From assembly GCF_045762675.1 (NCBI RefSeq), contig NZ_JBJDLK010000004.1, positions 496,001 through 560,000 of the forward strand: a stretch of DNA of 64,000 nt. Reading direction: 5' to 3'. Below are positions 1-7,629 of this stretch, one piece after another. This stretch comes from Elizabethkingia meningoseptica_A. Its GTDB lineage: Bacteria > Bacteroidota > Bacteroidia > Flavobacteriales > Weeksellaceae. The translations under genes were made by a program, and so were the position numbers. The notes beneath the pieces are model-generated. The model was not told the origin of the DNA. It saw only the letters and a list, made by a program, of their open reading frames with translations, and searched no databases. How positions within the stretch are numbered: the first letter of the stretch is position 1; each line of letters opens with the position of its first letter.

Positions 1-2
1 AT

Positions 3-326
3 ACCAACAAAATTGTTTTTAGCCATACAGAAACTTCTGTTCTGGGACGTAATCTTAAAGTGGAAAACGGTGATCTGGCCTCTTCTGTTCAGGAATTGAA
101 AAACCAGCCAGGTAAGGATATTCTCGTTTATGGAGGCTGTGAGTTTGTAGGCAACCTTATTAATTTGAATCTGATTGATGAATATTATCTGATTACCAAT
201 CCGGTTGCCTTAGGAAAAGGACTTCCTGTTTTTCAGGGGAAAAAAGTTCTGGAGTTGGAAAGCTCAATAGCTTTTAAAAACGGAAAAGTAATTAATAAAT
301 ATATTCCGGTACAGACTTGGTCATAA
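3..326 (+). CDS. Dihydrofolate reductase family protein, 3' part only
   Basis: The frame is open from the left edge of the window, so the N-terminus is missing. About 107 residues remain. The segment ILVYGGCEFVGNLI followed by LIDEYYLITNPVALGKGLPVF is typical of the C-terminal half of the DHFR/RibD-C fold (YwjB/YyaP-like proteins), where the glycine pair contacts NADPH. These are presumed NADPH-dependent reductases whose physiological substrate is usually unknown. A GTG at position 60 would give a shorter protein, but the fold clearly begins upstream of it, so it is not a credible start. A weak hairpin follows the stop codon. Family assignment is good; substrate cannot be told. Confidence 0.8.
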   Translation, partial: TNKIVFSHTETSVLGRNLKVENGDLASSVQELKNQPGKDILVYGGCEFVGNLINLNLIDEYYLITNPVALGKGLPVFQGKKVLELESSIAFKNGKVINKYIPVQTWS

Positions 327-328
327 AA

Positions 329-356
329 AATCCCCGGAAAAAGTCCGGAGATTTGT
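329..356 (+). terminator. Possible terminator after the DHFR-like gene
   Basis: CCCCGGA and TCCGGAG arms with a 5-base loop and one mismatch lie just after the stop. The following T-run is poor, so this is a weak candidate. Confidence 0.4.
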
Positions 357-369
357 GCAATTAATTGAA

Positions 370-564
370 TTATTTTTTTGGTGGCAAGACTATAAGATAA
401 CACGTAAGCATCTGATTGTGACATGTACAATGGAGTAATAGCTCTGGTGTAGGTACTACTTCACCTTCTTCGTAGTGCGTGAAATTAATATAGCAACCAC
501 TATTTTCTTCTCCGCCATGAACGGTTTTTAGTTCTTCTCTTGAGATTTTTTTTAGATTTTTCAT
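370..564 (-). CDS. Double-glycine leader peptide, bacteriocin-like (copy 1)
   Basis: This is a 64-residue peptide. It begins MKNLKKISREELKTVHGG, the form of leader that flavobacterial bacteriocin-like peptides carry and that ends in a Gly-Gly site cut by C39-peptidase ABC exporters. The part after GG is about 46 residues, acidic then hydrophobic, with four cysteines that could form two disulfides. A second gene 47 bases upstream on the same strand shares the leader but not the core. No C39 peptidase, ABC exporter or modifying enzyme lies in the window, so export would rely on genes elsewhere. There is no Shine-Dalgarno sequence. Antimicrobial activity is not shown by the sequence; a signalling or other secreted role is equally possible. 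Confidence 0.75.
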   Translation of the reverse strand: MKNLKKISREELKTVHGGEENSGCYINFTHYEEGEVVPTPELLLHCTCHNQMLTCYLIVLPPKK

Positions 565-611
565 TTTAATTGGATTTGATAGGTTAATACGTGCTTCATT
601 TTGAATTGATT

Positions 612-815
612 TTAGTTCTTAATACAGGTAAGAACGATACCTTCACGTCTACAGGTTCCAATGATAGGCGGGCCTCCGAAACCGCCATTGGGAAGTCTGC
701 ATTTGTCACCTTCTTTGTGTCCAAGGCAGGCTAATGTGTTACCAACAACAGCCACAACGCCATTACCGTTAATAGACTTTAGTTCTTCTCTTGAGATTTT
801 TTTTAGATTTTTCAT
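612..815 (-). CDS. Double-glycine-like leader peptide, bacteriocin-like (copy 2)
   Basis: This 67-residue peptide is paralogous to the neighbouring copy. The first 38 bases of the two coding regions are identical, and the leader reads MKNLKKISREELKSING. The processing site is NGNG rather than a strict GG. The rest is glycine-rich (NGGFGGPPIIG) with four cysteines, like copy 1, but otherwise unrelated. Both genes point the same way and may be co-transcribed, this one first. The altered Gly-Gly site may slow processing or mean that the cut occurs at a different position. Function is inferred only from the leader. Confidence 0.75.
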   Translation of the reverse strand: MKNLKKISREELKSINGNGVVAVVGNTLACLGHKEGDKCRLPNGGFGGPPIIGTCRREGIVLTCIKN

Positions 816-1289
816 TTTAAATTTAGATTTGGTTGTTTCTTACTCTATAAGCTTTTCAGAATTCACTATATTTTATTGATAATAAATTTATAATTTATTT
901 GAGTATTATTTTTATATAAATTATTATTATTAAAATATTATTTATTTAATGTTAATATTAATGATGTTTTTGTGTAATATTGTTTTTTTAAATGAATATT
1001 ATACAAATGGTCTATGTATCTGGAATGTACCATGGTGACTATCTTTAGAAATGTATAGTTCTCTTTTTTCCTTTAAACAGGATGTGTTTCAGTGATTGTT
1101 GCTTAGAAAACATGAAATAAAGCACGTTTTCTAAAGTTATGAATAAAGAAACTTTTGTTGAAAAAGTTATTTGTTGAGCATGATTTGCTACATAAAATGG
1201 CAGGCGTAATCTTTAGAAATCAAAAGTATATAATCGGCATAATTTAAAAACTCCCCGGAGAAAGTTCGGGGAGTTTGTTATTTCCGGAA
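816..1289. other. Gene-free AT-rich stretch
   Basis: No convincing gene is seen in these 474 bases. Positions 880-1000 are almost entirely A and T. A perfect 9-base inverted repeat (TTAGAAAAC / GTTTTCTAA) lies at 1103-1134. The short string ATCTTTAGAAAT occurs twice, near 1042 and 1211. The right end holds the terminator of the following minus-strand gene. Confidence 0.6.
1246..1285 (-). terminator. Terminator of the 1290-1688 gene
   Basis: Arms CTCCCCG and CGGGGAG surround a short loop. Read on the minus strand they are followed by a T-run, directly after the stop codon of the adjacent gene. Confidence 0.7.
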
Positions 1290-1688
1290 TTATCCTTTAT
1301 TGATAATCAGTTGATCCTGCCTGATTTGTTCCAGATGTATTTCCTGAAACTTGACAGGGATATACTGATATAGTGTTTCCCATTGTTGATGTTCACAAAG
1401 TTTTTTCAGACTTTCAAACGAACGGATAAACAGGTTTTCAATCATGTCTTTAATATAGGAATTTCCGTTTCTATAAAGCCATTCCATAGATTTCATATGG
1501 TAGGAGATTATACTGACTCCGGATTCCTTCAGAAGAAATTTCATATGATTAATAATAGCCTGCATAATTCCGGCAAAATTATTTCCGGTGGAGAGCTGGG
1601 TAATCTCAGTCCTGATGGTTGGATAAAATATTTTCAGGTATTCCGTTGCTACTTTCTTATTGATCTTTACCATTTTGTCATGCATCAT
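1290..1688 (-). CDS. Unknown helical protein, paralogue of the 1937-2314 product
   Basis: With the start chosen here the protein has about 132 residues and is predicted helical, with no signal peptide. It aligns over its length with the next gene: ENLFIRSFESL matches ENIFIYSLDYL, and both have the spacing ...YRNG/YKNG...(10)...ENxFI. The frame remains open up to 1835, but a TTG-N19-TAATTTTC promoter at 1722-1751 and the length of the paralogue argue for a start at 1688 or 1673. I do not recognise the family with certainty. The two copies in a row suggest a locally expanded family, perhaps an immunity or regulatory type, but that is speculation. Confidence 0.65.
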   Translation of the reverse strand: MMHDKMVKINKKVATEYLKIFYPTIRTEITQLSTGNNFAGIMQAIINHMKFLLKESGVSIISYHMKSMEWLYRNGNSYIKDMIENLFIRSFESLKKLCEHQQWETLYQYIPVKFQEIHLEQIRQDQLIINKG

Positions 1689-1721
1689 ATCTCTAAGTAT
1701 TTTAAATAGGTTGAGTGTCGC

Positions 1722-1751
1722 GAAAATTATACCAAAGTTAAAAGAATGCAA
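1722..1751 (-). promoter_or_regulatory. Bacteroidetes-type promoter for the 1290-1688 gene
   Basis: On the minus strand, TTG at 1751-1749 is followed after 19 bases by TAATTTTC at 1729-1722, close to the TTTG / TAnnTTTG consensus. It lies inside the longest possible frame, which supports the shorter start downstream. Confidence 0.5.
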
Positions 1752-1936
1752 TACAGACAAATACACCTGTAATTGCCACAATATAGGCTGCCAGTATTTC
1801 TGCATTGTGCCGGTAACGGGAAGTTTTCCATTCATCCCAATTCGATTGTCTCCTGATTTTTCTCTTCATAATTTTTAAAAATTGGTGATACTGGTTAAAC
1901 GTTTATTAAGGTCAGATTATTTTAAAAAAATTGAAA

Positions 1937-2314
1937 TTACATTCCCGGTTTGTAGATCTGGCGAAAATATATTTTTTGTAAATCCGGTGAAATATTGCAG
2001 AAGATCATTCTTTTGTAGTCCTTATTGCAGGAAGCTGTAAGATAATCTAATGAATAGATGAAAATATTTTCCACTGCATTTTTTAGAGGAGCGTCTCCGT
2101 TTTTATAGATCTCATCCATCTTTTTCAGGCATCTGAACAAAAGAGGCTGTTCTTTTTTTCGGATCATTTTTCTTATGTGATCTGTAAGCGCCTGAATAAT
2201 ACTAAAGGAATTTTTGTCGGATAATTCATTTTCAATTTCAGGGATAATGGCTGTAATCTCCTGAGCTGCCTGTTGATGATTCATTTTTATGCTTTTTATA
2301 AGTCTGTATGCCAA
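1937..2314 (-). CDS. Unknown helical protein, paralogue of the 1290-1688 product
   Basis: This 125-residue protein is predicted to be all-helical and soluble. It shares a C-terminal core with its downstream neighbour: KNAVENIFIYSLDYL here, KDMIENLFIRSFESL there, then an aromatic/hydrophobic segment ending in a Gln/Ile-rich tail. A second in-frame ATG at 2284 begins MNHQQAAQEI, where homology to the paralogue starts, and may be the real start. No catalytic motif is visible. The two genes lie on the same strand 249 bases apart, the downstream one having its own promoter, so they are probably separate transcripts. Confidence 0.65.
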   Translation of the reverse strand: MAYRLIKSIKMNHQQAAQEITAIIPEIENELSDKNSFSIIQALTDHIRKMIRKKEQPLLFRCLKKMDEIYKNGDAPLKNAVENIFIYSLDYLTASCNKDYKRMIFCNISPDLQKIYFRQIYKPGM

Positions 2315-2493
2315 ATAATATTCCGATATTATAGTGTATTATTTAAATTATTGATAATTAATAATTTACCATTTTGTTTAAGTTGGTTAGGCATATGAAA
2401 AGCCTATCATATTGACAGCTTTTTATCAAAATGAAATACAGAAAAATAATTTTCTCTGTCTTAATTTTTCCCCAAATGAATTACCAGAATGAA

Positions 2494-2501
2494 TATCTTT
2501 G
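2494..2501 (+). promoter_or_regulatory. -7 element TATCTTTG
   Basis: This is a perfect TAnnTTTG match 23 bases before the ATG at 2524, with no good TTG upstream. It supports the start at 2524 rather than the further ATG at 2431. Confidence 0.45.
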
Positions 2502-2523
2502 CAACTCTCAAAAATTAGAAAAT

Positions 2524-3561
2524 ATGAATGAAGATAATATCCGCAGGCTGGAACATATTTCAGTACACTATGTTCGTAATAAAATGAATGGGGAAGGTAT
2601 GGTACTTTCAGAAAGCGAACTGGAGCTGGATCCTGAAATGATCATTTTGCTGAAAGATTTCTTTTTGACACCTTTTAAGTCGGATGTATATTATCAGTTT
2701 TACGATGAAGATGCACTGGAGAATAATGCCGTTTATTCAATAGCCGGTAAAATTTTTGAAAAACCGGAATTTTGCCATGAAGAATCCAGAAGTCTGGCTG
2801 AGCACCTGCATAACAAAACGCTGCACAGCAATATTAAAGACGGAGAGTTTTATGTTGTTTACTTCAGAGATTATGTTGTAGAAGGTAAAATTGTAGATGC
2901 AATCGGACTTTTTAAAACAGAAAATAAAGAAACTTTCCTAAAAGTACTTCCGGAAGACGAAGGTTTCCAAATTCAGAAAGACCAGGGTATTAACCTGAGA
3001 AAACTGGATAAAGGCTGTCTTATTTTCAATACAGAACAGGAAGAAGGTTATCTGGTTTCTGTAATCGATACTACTAAAGCCGGAGTAGAAGCCCGTTATT
3101 GGGTAGACGACTTTTTACAGCTTCAGCAGCGTAAAGATGAATACTTCAATACAGAGCATACATTATCTATGTACAAGAGCTATGTAACAGAGCAGCTGCC
3201 GCAGGAATATGAAGTCAGCAGAGTAGACCAGGCAGATTACCTGAATAAGTCCATCAACTTCTTTAAAGACAAAGAAGAATTTGAGATTGAAGAATTCAAA
3301 CAACAGGTATTGGTGCATCCGGAAGTTATTGAAAGTTTTGATGAGTATAAAAAACAATTCGAAGAAGAACGGGATATTAAACTGGAAGATAGTTTTACCA
3401 TAGCTACAGGTGCTGTAAAGAAGCAGCAAAGACATTTTAAGAGTGTGATAAAACTGGATAAAAATTTCCATATTTATGTTCACGGTGACCGCCAGAAGCT
3501 GGAAACAGGAGAGGACGATAAAGGTAAATACTACCGTTTGTATTTCGAGGAAGAAAAATAA
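2524..3561 (+). CDS. Nucleoid-associated protein (NdpA/YejK family)
   Basis: The protein has 345 residues from the start MNEDNIRRLEHISVHYV. The opening, and the central stretch with KTLHSNIKDGEFYVVYF and the Asp/Glu-rich body, fit the 37-kDa nucleoid-associated protein family (PF04245), commonly found in Bacteroidetes. Members coat DNA in the cytoplasm, and their detailed role is poorly known. The in-frame ATG at 2431 would add 31 residues unlike the family and would lie upstream of the promoter element, so I reject it. The gene stands alone and ends at a clear terminator. Family confidence is moderate because I rely on pattern memory. Confidence 0.75.
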   Translation: MNEDNIRRLEHISVHYVRNKMNGEGMVLSESELELDPEMIILLKDFFLTPFKSDVYYQFYDEDALENNAVYSIAGKIFEKPEFCHEESRSLAEHLHNKTLHSNIKDGEFYVVYFRDYVVEGKIVDAIGLFKTENKETFLKVLPEDEGFQIQKDQGINLRKLDKGCLIFNTEQEEGYLVSVIDTTKAGVEARYWVDDFLQLQQRKDEYFNTEHTLSMYKSYVTEQLPQEYEVSRVDQADYLNKSINFFKDKEEFEIEEFKQQVLVHPEVIESFDEYKKQFEEERDIKLEDSFTIATGAVKKQQRHFKSVIKLDKNFHIYVHGDRQKLETGEDDKGKYYRLYFEEEK

Positions 3562-3583
3562 AATGCAGTAAGCATATAGATAA

Positions 3584-3607
3584 GGCCGGAATTTTCCGGC
3601 TTTTTTT
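3584..3607 (+). terminator. Rho-independent terminator
   Basis: A GCCGGA / TCCGGC stem with a short AT loop is followed by seven T residues, 23 bases after the nucleoid-associated protein gene. Confidence 0.85.
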
Positions 3608-3814
3608 ATAGTGTACCCAACCAGATCTGACAAATGAGAACAGCGTTTTCACCAGAATGTAATTCAAAAATTAATACTTAAAAGCTAATGTATGATTAAC
3701 CTAATGTCTTAATGGTCAAATGATTTTATGCAGAGATATCAATATAATATTCTGCGTTCTCTTGTTAAAAAATAGTAAACACAGCAACTGAATTTTCTCA
3801 GATAGATTTTCTTT

Positions 3815-3842
3815 TTGTTCACGGGATAATTTATTATATTTG
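3815..3842 (+). promoter_or_regulatory. mdh promoter
   Basis: TTG at 3815-3817 and a perfect TATATTTG at 3835-3842 are separated by 17 bases. The mdh ATG follows 26 bases later. Confidence 0.5.
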
Positions 3843-3868
3843 ATAGAATCATTAAAATAGATACAAAT

Positions 3869-4795
3869 ATGAAAGTAACCGTAGTTGGAGCAGGTGCTGT
3901 TGGAGCTAGTTGTGCAGAATATATCGCAATGAAAAATTTTGCTGCCGAAGTTGTTTTGGTAGATATCAAAGAAGGATTTGCAGAAGGTAAAGCAATGGAC
4001 CTTATGCAGACAGCTTCCCTTAATGGATTTGATACCAAGATAACCGGAACTACCAATGACTATTCCAAAACAGCAGGTTCCAAAGTCGCTGTAATTACTT
4101 CCGGAATTCCGAGAAAACCAGGAATGACCCGTGAAGAACTTATTGGTATTAATGCCGGAATTGTAAAAGAAGTTGCCCAGAACATATTAAAACATTCGCC
4201 GGATGCTATTATTATAGTAGTAAGTAATCCAATGGATACAATGGCTTATCTGGTACATAAAGTAACAGGATTACCAAAGAACAGAATTATCGGAATGGGC
4301 GGAGCACTGGATAGTGCACGTTTTAAATACAGATTAGCCGAAGCTTTGGAATGCCCTATTTCAGATGTGGACGGTATGGTTATCGCTGCACACAGTGATA
4401 CCGGAATGCTTCCTTTAACGCGTCTTGCAACAAGAAATGGTGTGCCGGTAACGGAATTTCTGAATGAAGAAAAAATACAATATGTTACTGAAGAAACGAA
4501 AGTAGGTGGCGCAACATTAACAAAACTTTTAGGAACCTCAGCGTGGTATGCGCCGGGAGCGGCAGTATCAGTTATGGTACAATCCATTCTGAATGATCAG
4601 AAAAAAATGATTCCTTGTTCCGTTCTTTTAGAAGGGGAATATGGTCAGCAGGATATTTGCTTAGGAGTACCTTGTATTATTGGTAAAAACGGAATTGAAA
4701 GTATTGTTGCTTTAAACCTGAACGACGCTGAAAAAGAAAAATTCCAGACAGCAGCAGCAGCAGTAAGAGAAGTAAACGGAGATTTAAAATTATAA
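3869..4795 (+). CDS. mdh: Malate dehydrogenase
   Basis: This is a 308-residue LDH-like NAD-dependent malate dehydrogenase, which interconverts malate and oxaloacetate in the TCA cycle. The Rossmann signature GAGAVGAS is at residues 7-14, the adenine-ribose-binding Asp lies in VLVDIKEG, and the substrate-binding segments are RKPGMTREEL and VVSNPMD. The catalytic histidine lies in AAHSDTGM. Length is normal for the family, and the ATG at 3869 follows directly from the promoter. It is monocistronic, with its own promoter and a strong terminator. The convergent outer-membrane operon starts on the other side of that terminator. Confidence 0.95.
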   Translation: MKVTVVGAGAVGASCAEYIAMKNFAAEVVLVDIKEGFAEGKAMDLMQTASLNGFDTKITGTTNDYSKTAGSKVAVITSGIPRKPGMTREELIGINAGIVKEVAQNILKHSPDAIIIVVSNPMDTMAYLVHKVTGLPKNRIIGMGGALDSARFKYRLAEALECPISDVDGMVIAAHSDTGMLPLTRLATRNGVPVTEFLNEEKIQYVTEETKVGGATLTKLLGTSAWYAPGAAVSVMVQSILNDQKKMIPCSVLLEGEYGQQDICLGVPCIIGKNGIESIVALNLNDAEKEKFQTAAAAVREVNGDLKL

Positions 4796-4814
4796 ATCGA
4801 CATACAGCATACAT

Positions 4815-4847
4815 AAAAAAAGCAACTCTTTCGGGTTGCTTTTTTTA
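4815..4847 (+). terminator. mdh terminator
   Basis: GCAAC / GTTGC arms are flanked by A- and T-runs, 25 bases after mdh. The hairpin may serve both strands, since the next gene is convergent. A similar sequence recurs at 7361-7396. Confidence 0.85.
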
Positions 4848-4885
4848 TTAGTTGAAATAATATAAGTTAATATGAATGTTGATAT

Positions 4886-5935
4886 CTATAAGTCAAATAA
4901 GATGCCAAACTGAATCATCTTATCATCCTTAAATGTCTGATCTTTGAAATAGTTACTGAAATCCTTTTTAATAAAGAAATTAAACTTATTATAAGAAAAG
5001 TATACCTGTGCACCATATACAAAAGGGTTAACATTGAACTCTTCACGATGGCGGTATTTAACCCCGTCACCCTTTACAATATTGTTGGTAGACATCTGAA
5101 CTCCGCCATATAGTCCGGCTCCTATCTTAAATCCTTTAAAATAGCTGCGATAACGGACATCCTGACCTGCACTTTTAACAGGAGAAAAATTATATTGTAA
5201 TCCGATCGGAATCATGATATAACCGGTTCTCAGTTTACTTTTCTGGAGGTTTTGATCGCTCTGTGCCAGGATAATATTATGAGCAGCATCTTTTGTGAAG
5301 AACATATCGTTCTCTACACGTAATGTTCTCCATGAAAAACCAATTCCGGATACAAATCCCCATGGACTGGTCATGTTAAACTGACGGTTATATTTCAGTC
5401 CGAATTCAAAATTATTGGAAAAGGTTTTGTTGTTATCCAGATCATTATTAGGCTGGCTGTTGGTGAGGCTCATAATTCCGTATGAAAAATAACCTGTCAG
5501 ACTTCGTTCTGCACGAAATTTTACTTTTAATTTTTTGCGGAGATCTGCCTCGCTCGCTGCATCGGTATTCAGCAGAGAGTATCTTACCTGTTTCTGGATA
5601 ACATCGTCTACATTAAATCCTACATCACTAATCCTTTTGTCAATTCTTTCAGAATAAAAATCGGCAATCCTGGCTTTTTGTATATCGAGATCCTGTTTGG
5701 AGGTTCCTTCTTTTTGTGCCTCAGTAGTTACTCTGGCAATTTCATTTTCCATTTTAACCTTTTCCTCCTGAATAATCGTATTGATCTGACGTGCATAAGC
5801 CTCAATATTTTCCTTAACTATAGGACTTACGGTAGTATCTTCTTTTGAAGGCAGGTTTAATTTGAATGTTGTTTGTGCATGATAAGAGCCGGCTAAAAAA
5901 CACAAGGCTCCCGTTATAATAATATTTTTTATCAT
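4886..5935 (-). CDS. Outer-membrane beta-barrel protein with N-terminal coiled coil
   Basis: The protein has 349 residues. A signal peptide ends near SYHAQ (about residue 21). Residues 50-90 are charged and helical (KENIEAYARQINTIIQEEKVKMEN), likely coiled coil. From about residue 145 onward there are alternating amphipathic strands with aromatic ends (GYFSYGIMSL, FEFGLKYNRQF, GFKIGAGLYGGVQM, ending in QFGILFDL), typical of a small outer-membrane barrel. It is the last gene of an operon with an ECF sigma factor and a membrane anti-sigma-like protein, so it may be their target or a partner in envelope signalling. The exact function is unknown. Confidence 0.8.
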   Translation of the reverse strand: MIKNIIITGALCFLAGSYHAQTTFKLNLPSKEDTTVSPIVKENIEAYARQINTIIQEEKVKMENEIARVTTEAQKEGTSKQDLDIQKARIADFYSERIDKRISDVGFNVDDVIQKQVRYSLLNTDAASEADLRKKLKVKFRAERSLTGYFSYGIMSLTNSQPNNDLDNNKTFSNNFEFGLKYNRQFNMTSPWGFVSGIGFSWRTLRVENDMFFTKDAAHNIILAQSDQNLQKSKLRTGYIMIPIGLQYNFSPVKSAGQDVRYRSYFKGFKIGAGLYGGVQMSTNNIVKGDGVKYRHREEFNVNPFVYGAQVYFSYNKFNFFIKKDFSNYFKDQTFKDDKMIQFGILFDL

Positions 5936-5962
5936 AGTACAATAGTTTTAAAAAGGTTTGAT

Positions 5963-6589
5963 TTATTTATGAATTTGAACTGACGCTACATTTGAACCAT
6001 CTTTTGTTTTCTCAATAGCTTCTCTGTTTTCCACCGAAAATAAGAGAATCTTAGGGTCAACATATTTCTTCTTTTTGTCCGTTTGTTCTTTTGTGGTAGT
6101 GCTCGACGCTATTTTTTCCTGATTTGGCAGCGCAGGAGCAGTCTTTGGCTCTTCAACAGGGATAACATTCTCCGGTTTATGCTGAATTTCCTGTACCGGC
6201 GTTTGTTTCTGTATTGTATTGGCAGGATGTTGCTGCGCTATATTGTTTTCAGGACTTTCTTTACGGATAACAGGTATTACAGTATCAGTTTTTACAGGAG
6301 TTTCAGGTTGTATTGTTTCTTTCTGTTGCTGAATTTCTATCGGTTTATCCTGTTTGGCAACAGAAATGTGATCCTCCTGTTTTTGTTCTTTCATAAACAG
6401 AAGGCCTGCCAGTCCGAATATCAATATAAAACAGGCAGCCAGTAACCATACCAGACGATTATTTTTTGTGCTTTTCTGTGTACTTTCACCTGCATCCATC
6501 TTAATTTCGGACCACAGATCTCTGGATGGAGTAATCTCGCGATTTTCCAGTTGATTTTTAATATAGTTTTCCAGTTTATCTGATTTCAT
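5963..6589 (-). CDS. Membrane-anchored anti-sigma-like protein
   Basis: This 208-residue protein has a cytoplasmic N-terminal segment of about 45 residues, one membrane helix at about 46-67 (LVWLLAACFILIFGLAGLLF), and a long periplasmic Gln/Pro/Lys/Thr-rich low-complexity region. The start overlaps the end of the ECF sigma gene by 14 bases, the usual arrangement of a sigma factor with its membrane inhibitor. No zinc-binding anti-sigma motif is visible, so the anti-sigma role is inferred from topology and position. The low-complexity tail could reach towards the outer-membrane protein encoded next. Confidence 0.75.
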   Translation of the reverse strand: MKSDKLENYIKNQLENREITPSRDLWSEIKMDAGESTQKSTKNNRLVWLLAACFILIFGLAGLLFMKEQKQEDHISVAKQDKPIEIQQQKETIQPETPVKTDTVIPVIRKESPENNIAQQHPANTIQKQTPVQEIQHKPENVIPVEEPKTAPALPNQEKIASSTTTKEQTDKKKKYVDPKILLFSVENREAIEKTKDGSNVASVQIHK

Positions 6590-7133
6590 TTTTGACCAGT
6601 TTTTTTTTGATGAAAATTTCTTTTAGCTTAGCCTTTGCACGGAAAAGCTGTGTTTTACTTGTAGAGACCGATATATTCAGCATTTCGGCAATTTCCTGAT
6701 GGGAATAATTCTCCAGAATATGAAGGTTGAATACAAGTCTGTAATTTTCAGGCAGCTGATCTAAAAGCTCCTGTACATTAAAGTCTTCATATATTGTGAT
6801 ATCTTCTCCGTCATCCGACGTATCGGCAACCTGATTCTCATCGAGATATAAAATGGTTTTATGTGTTTTTAAAAAACTAAGACACTCATTTACAACAATA
6901 CGTCTTGCCCATGCTTCAATACTTCCCTCATTGCGAAAACTGTCAATATTCCTGAAGATTTTACAGAAAGCTTTTACCAGACAGTCTTCTGCATGATAAA
7001 TATCCTTTATATAAGAACGGCTTACACTGAGCAGCTTTGCAGACTGCTGGTCATAAAATTGCCGCTGTGCAACAGGATCATGCCTTTTGAGCAGCCTGAT
7101 AAGATCTTCTTTATGTCCGGACATTATTTTCAC
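6576..7133 (-). CDS. ECF-type RNA polymerase sigma factor
   Basis: The 185-residue protein carries sigma-70 region 2 (about residues 15-85; DIYHAEDCLVKAFCKIF and EAWARRIVVNECLSFLK) and region 4 (about 125-175; LPENYRLVFNLHILENYSHQEIAEMLNIS, then a recognition helix VSTSKTQLFRAKAKLKE). There is no region 1 or 3, as in extracytoplasmic-function sigma factors. It leads an operon with an overlapping membrane anti-sigma-like gene and a barrel protein. An alternative start at 7124 (MSGHKEDL) is possible. The factor probably directs a small envelope regulon, perhaps including its own operon; the sequence does not show the target promoter. Confidence 0.92.
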   Translation of the reverse strand: MKIMSGHKEDLIRLLKRHDPVAQRQFYDQQSAKLLSVSRSYIKDIYHAEDCLVKAFCKIFRNIDSFRNEGSIEAWARRIVVNECLSFLKTHKTILYLDENQVADTSDDGEDITIYEDFNVQELLDQLPENYRLVFNLHILENYSHQEIAEMLNISVSTSKTQLFRAKAKLKEIFIKKKLVKNEIR

Positions 7134-7360
7134 AGAGTTCGTTTTCTATAAACAAGACAACAAAAAAACAAAAAGGTTACAGTTTATAAATAATATTTTC
7201 TGAAAATTAGTAAAATATATTGATAATCAGTTATTTAAAGTTTATGATGTTTGATATGTAAAAGGCGCTGTTGTGTTTTTAATAAAATAACAATTAAAAT
7301 AGTATGAATTTTATATTTAAATTGAAAAGGGAGTATGAACCTGAAAATGGCCAAAAAAAT

Positions 7361-7396
7361 AAAAAAGCAACACTAAAATAATAGGTTGCTTTTTTA
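7361..7396. terminator. Orphan terminator-like hairpin
   Basis: An A-run, GCAAC, a 12-base loop, GTTGC and a T-run lie here with no gene upstream on the plus strand. The hairpin is similar to the mdh terminator. Confidence 0.6.
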
Positions 7397-7456
7397 CTAG
7401 TTAAAAAAATCTGTTAATATGAAGTATTTTATAATTCGCAAATAAGATGCCAAAAA
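7397..7456 (-). pseudogene. Remnant of the 3' end of an outer-membrane protein gene
   Basis: The string CAAATAAGATGCCAAA at about 7439-7454 is the exact reverse-strand tail that encodes FGILF at the end of the intact barrel gene (near 4895-4910). The bases between it and the hairpin also align with gaps (GTTAATATGAA shared). Only the last few codons survive and the stop is lost. Confidence 0.4.
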
Positions 7457-7565
7457 ATAAAATATTAACAAATTTTAAGTAAGATTTATTTCATGTTACG
7501 AAAGCTTAACAAAAATGACAACTGTAAGATCTTGTTTTATAAGTTCTTTAAGGTTTTATATCCAT

Positions 7566-7595
7566 AAAAAAGCCCCGAAAAAAATTCGGGGCGTA
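7566..7595 (-). terminator. Terminator of the YceI gene
   Basis: GCCCCGAA / TTCGGGGC is a perfect stem. The minus strand continues in a T-run. Confidence 0.85.
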
Positions 7596-7629
7596 TATAA
7601 AATAAAAATTATCTTTTATTTGTGAAAAA

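Larger units (their letters stand above)
7134..7629. other. Intergenic stretch with a decayed duplicate of a terminator and gene tail
   Basis: No intact gene is seen in these 496 bases. An orphan terminator at 7361-7396 and the following bases up to about 7455 resemble 4815-4915, that is, the mdh terminator plus the 3' end of the outer-membrane protein gene, in the same orientation. The terminator of the YceI gene lies at the right end. Confidence 0.6.

Noticed and set aside
1383..1878. Plus-strand frames opposite the 1290-1688 gene
   Set aside because: Composition is that of an antisense shadow; the minus-strand gene has a promoter, a terminator and a paralogue.
3163..3667. Long minus-strand open frames opposite the nucleoid-associated protein gene
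   Set aside because: They mirror the acidic, Glu/Lys-rich coding strand, have no independent promoter or family match, and overlap a well-supported gene.
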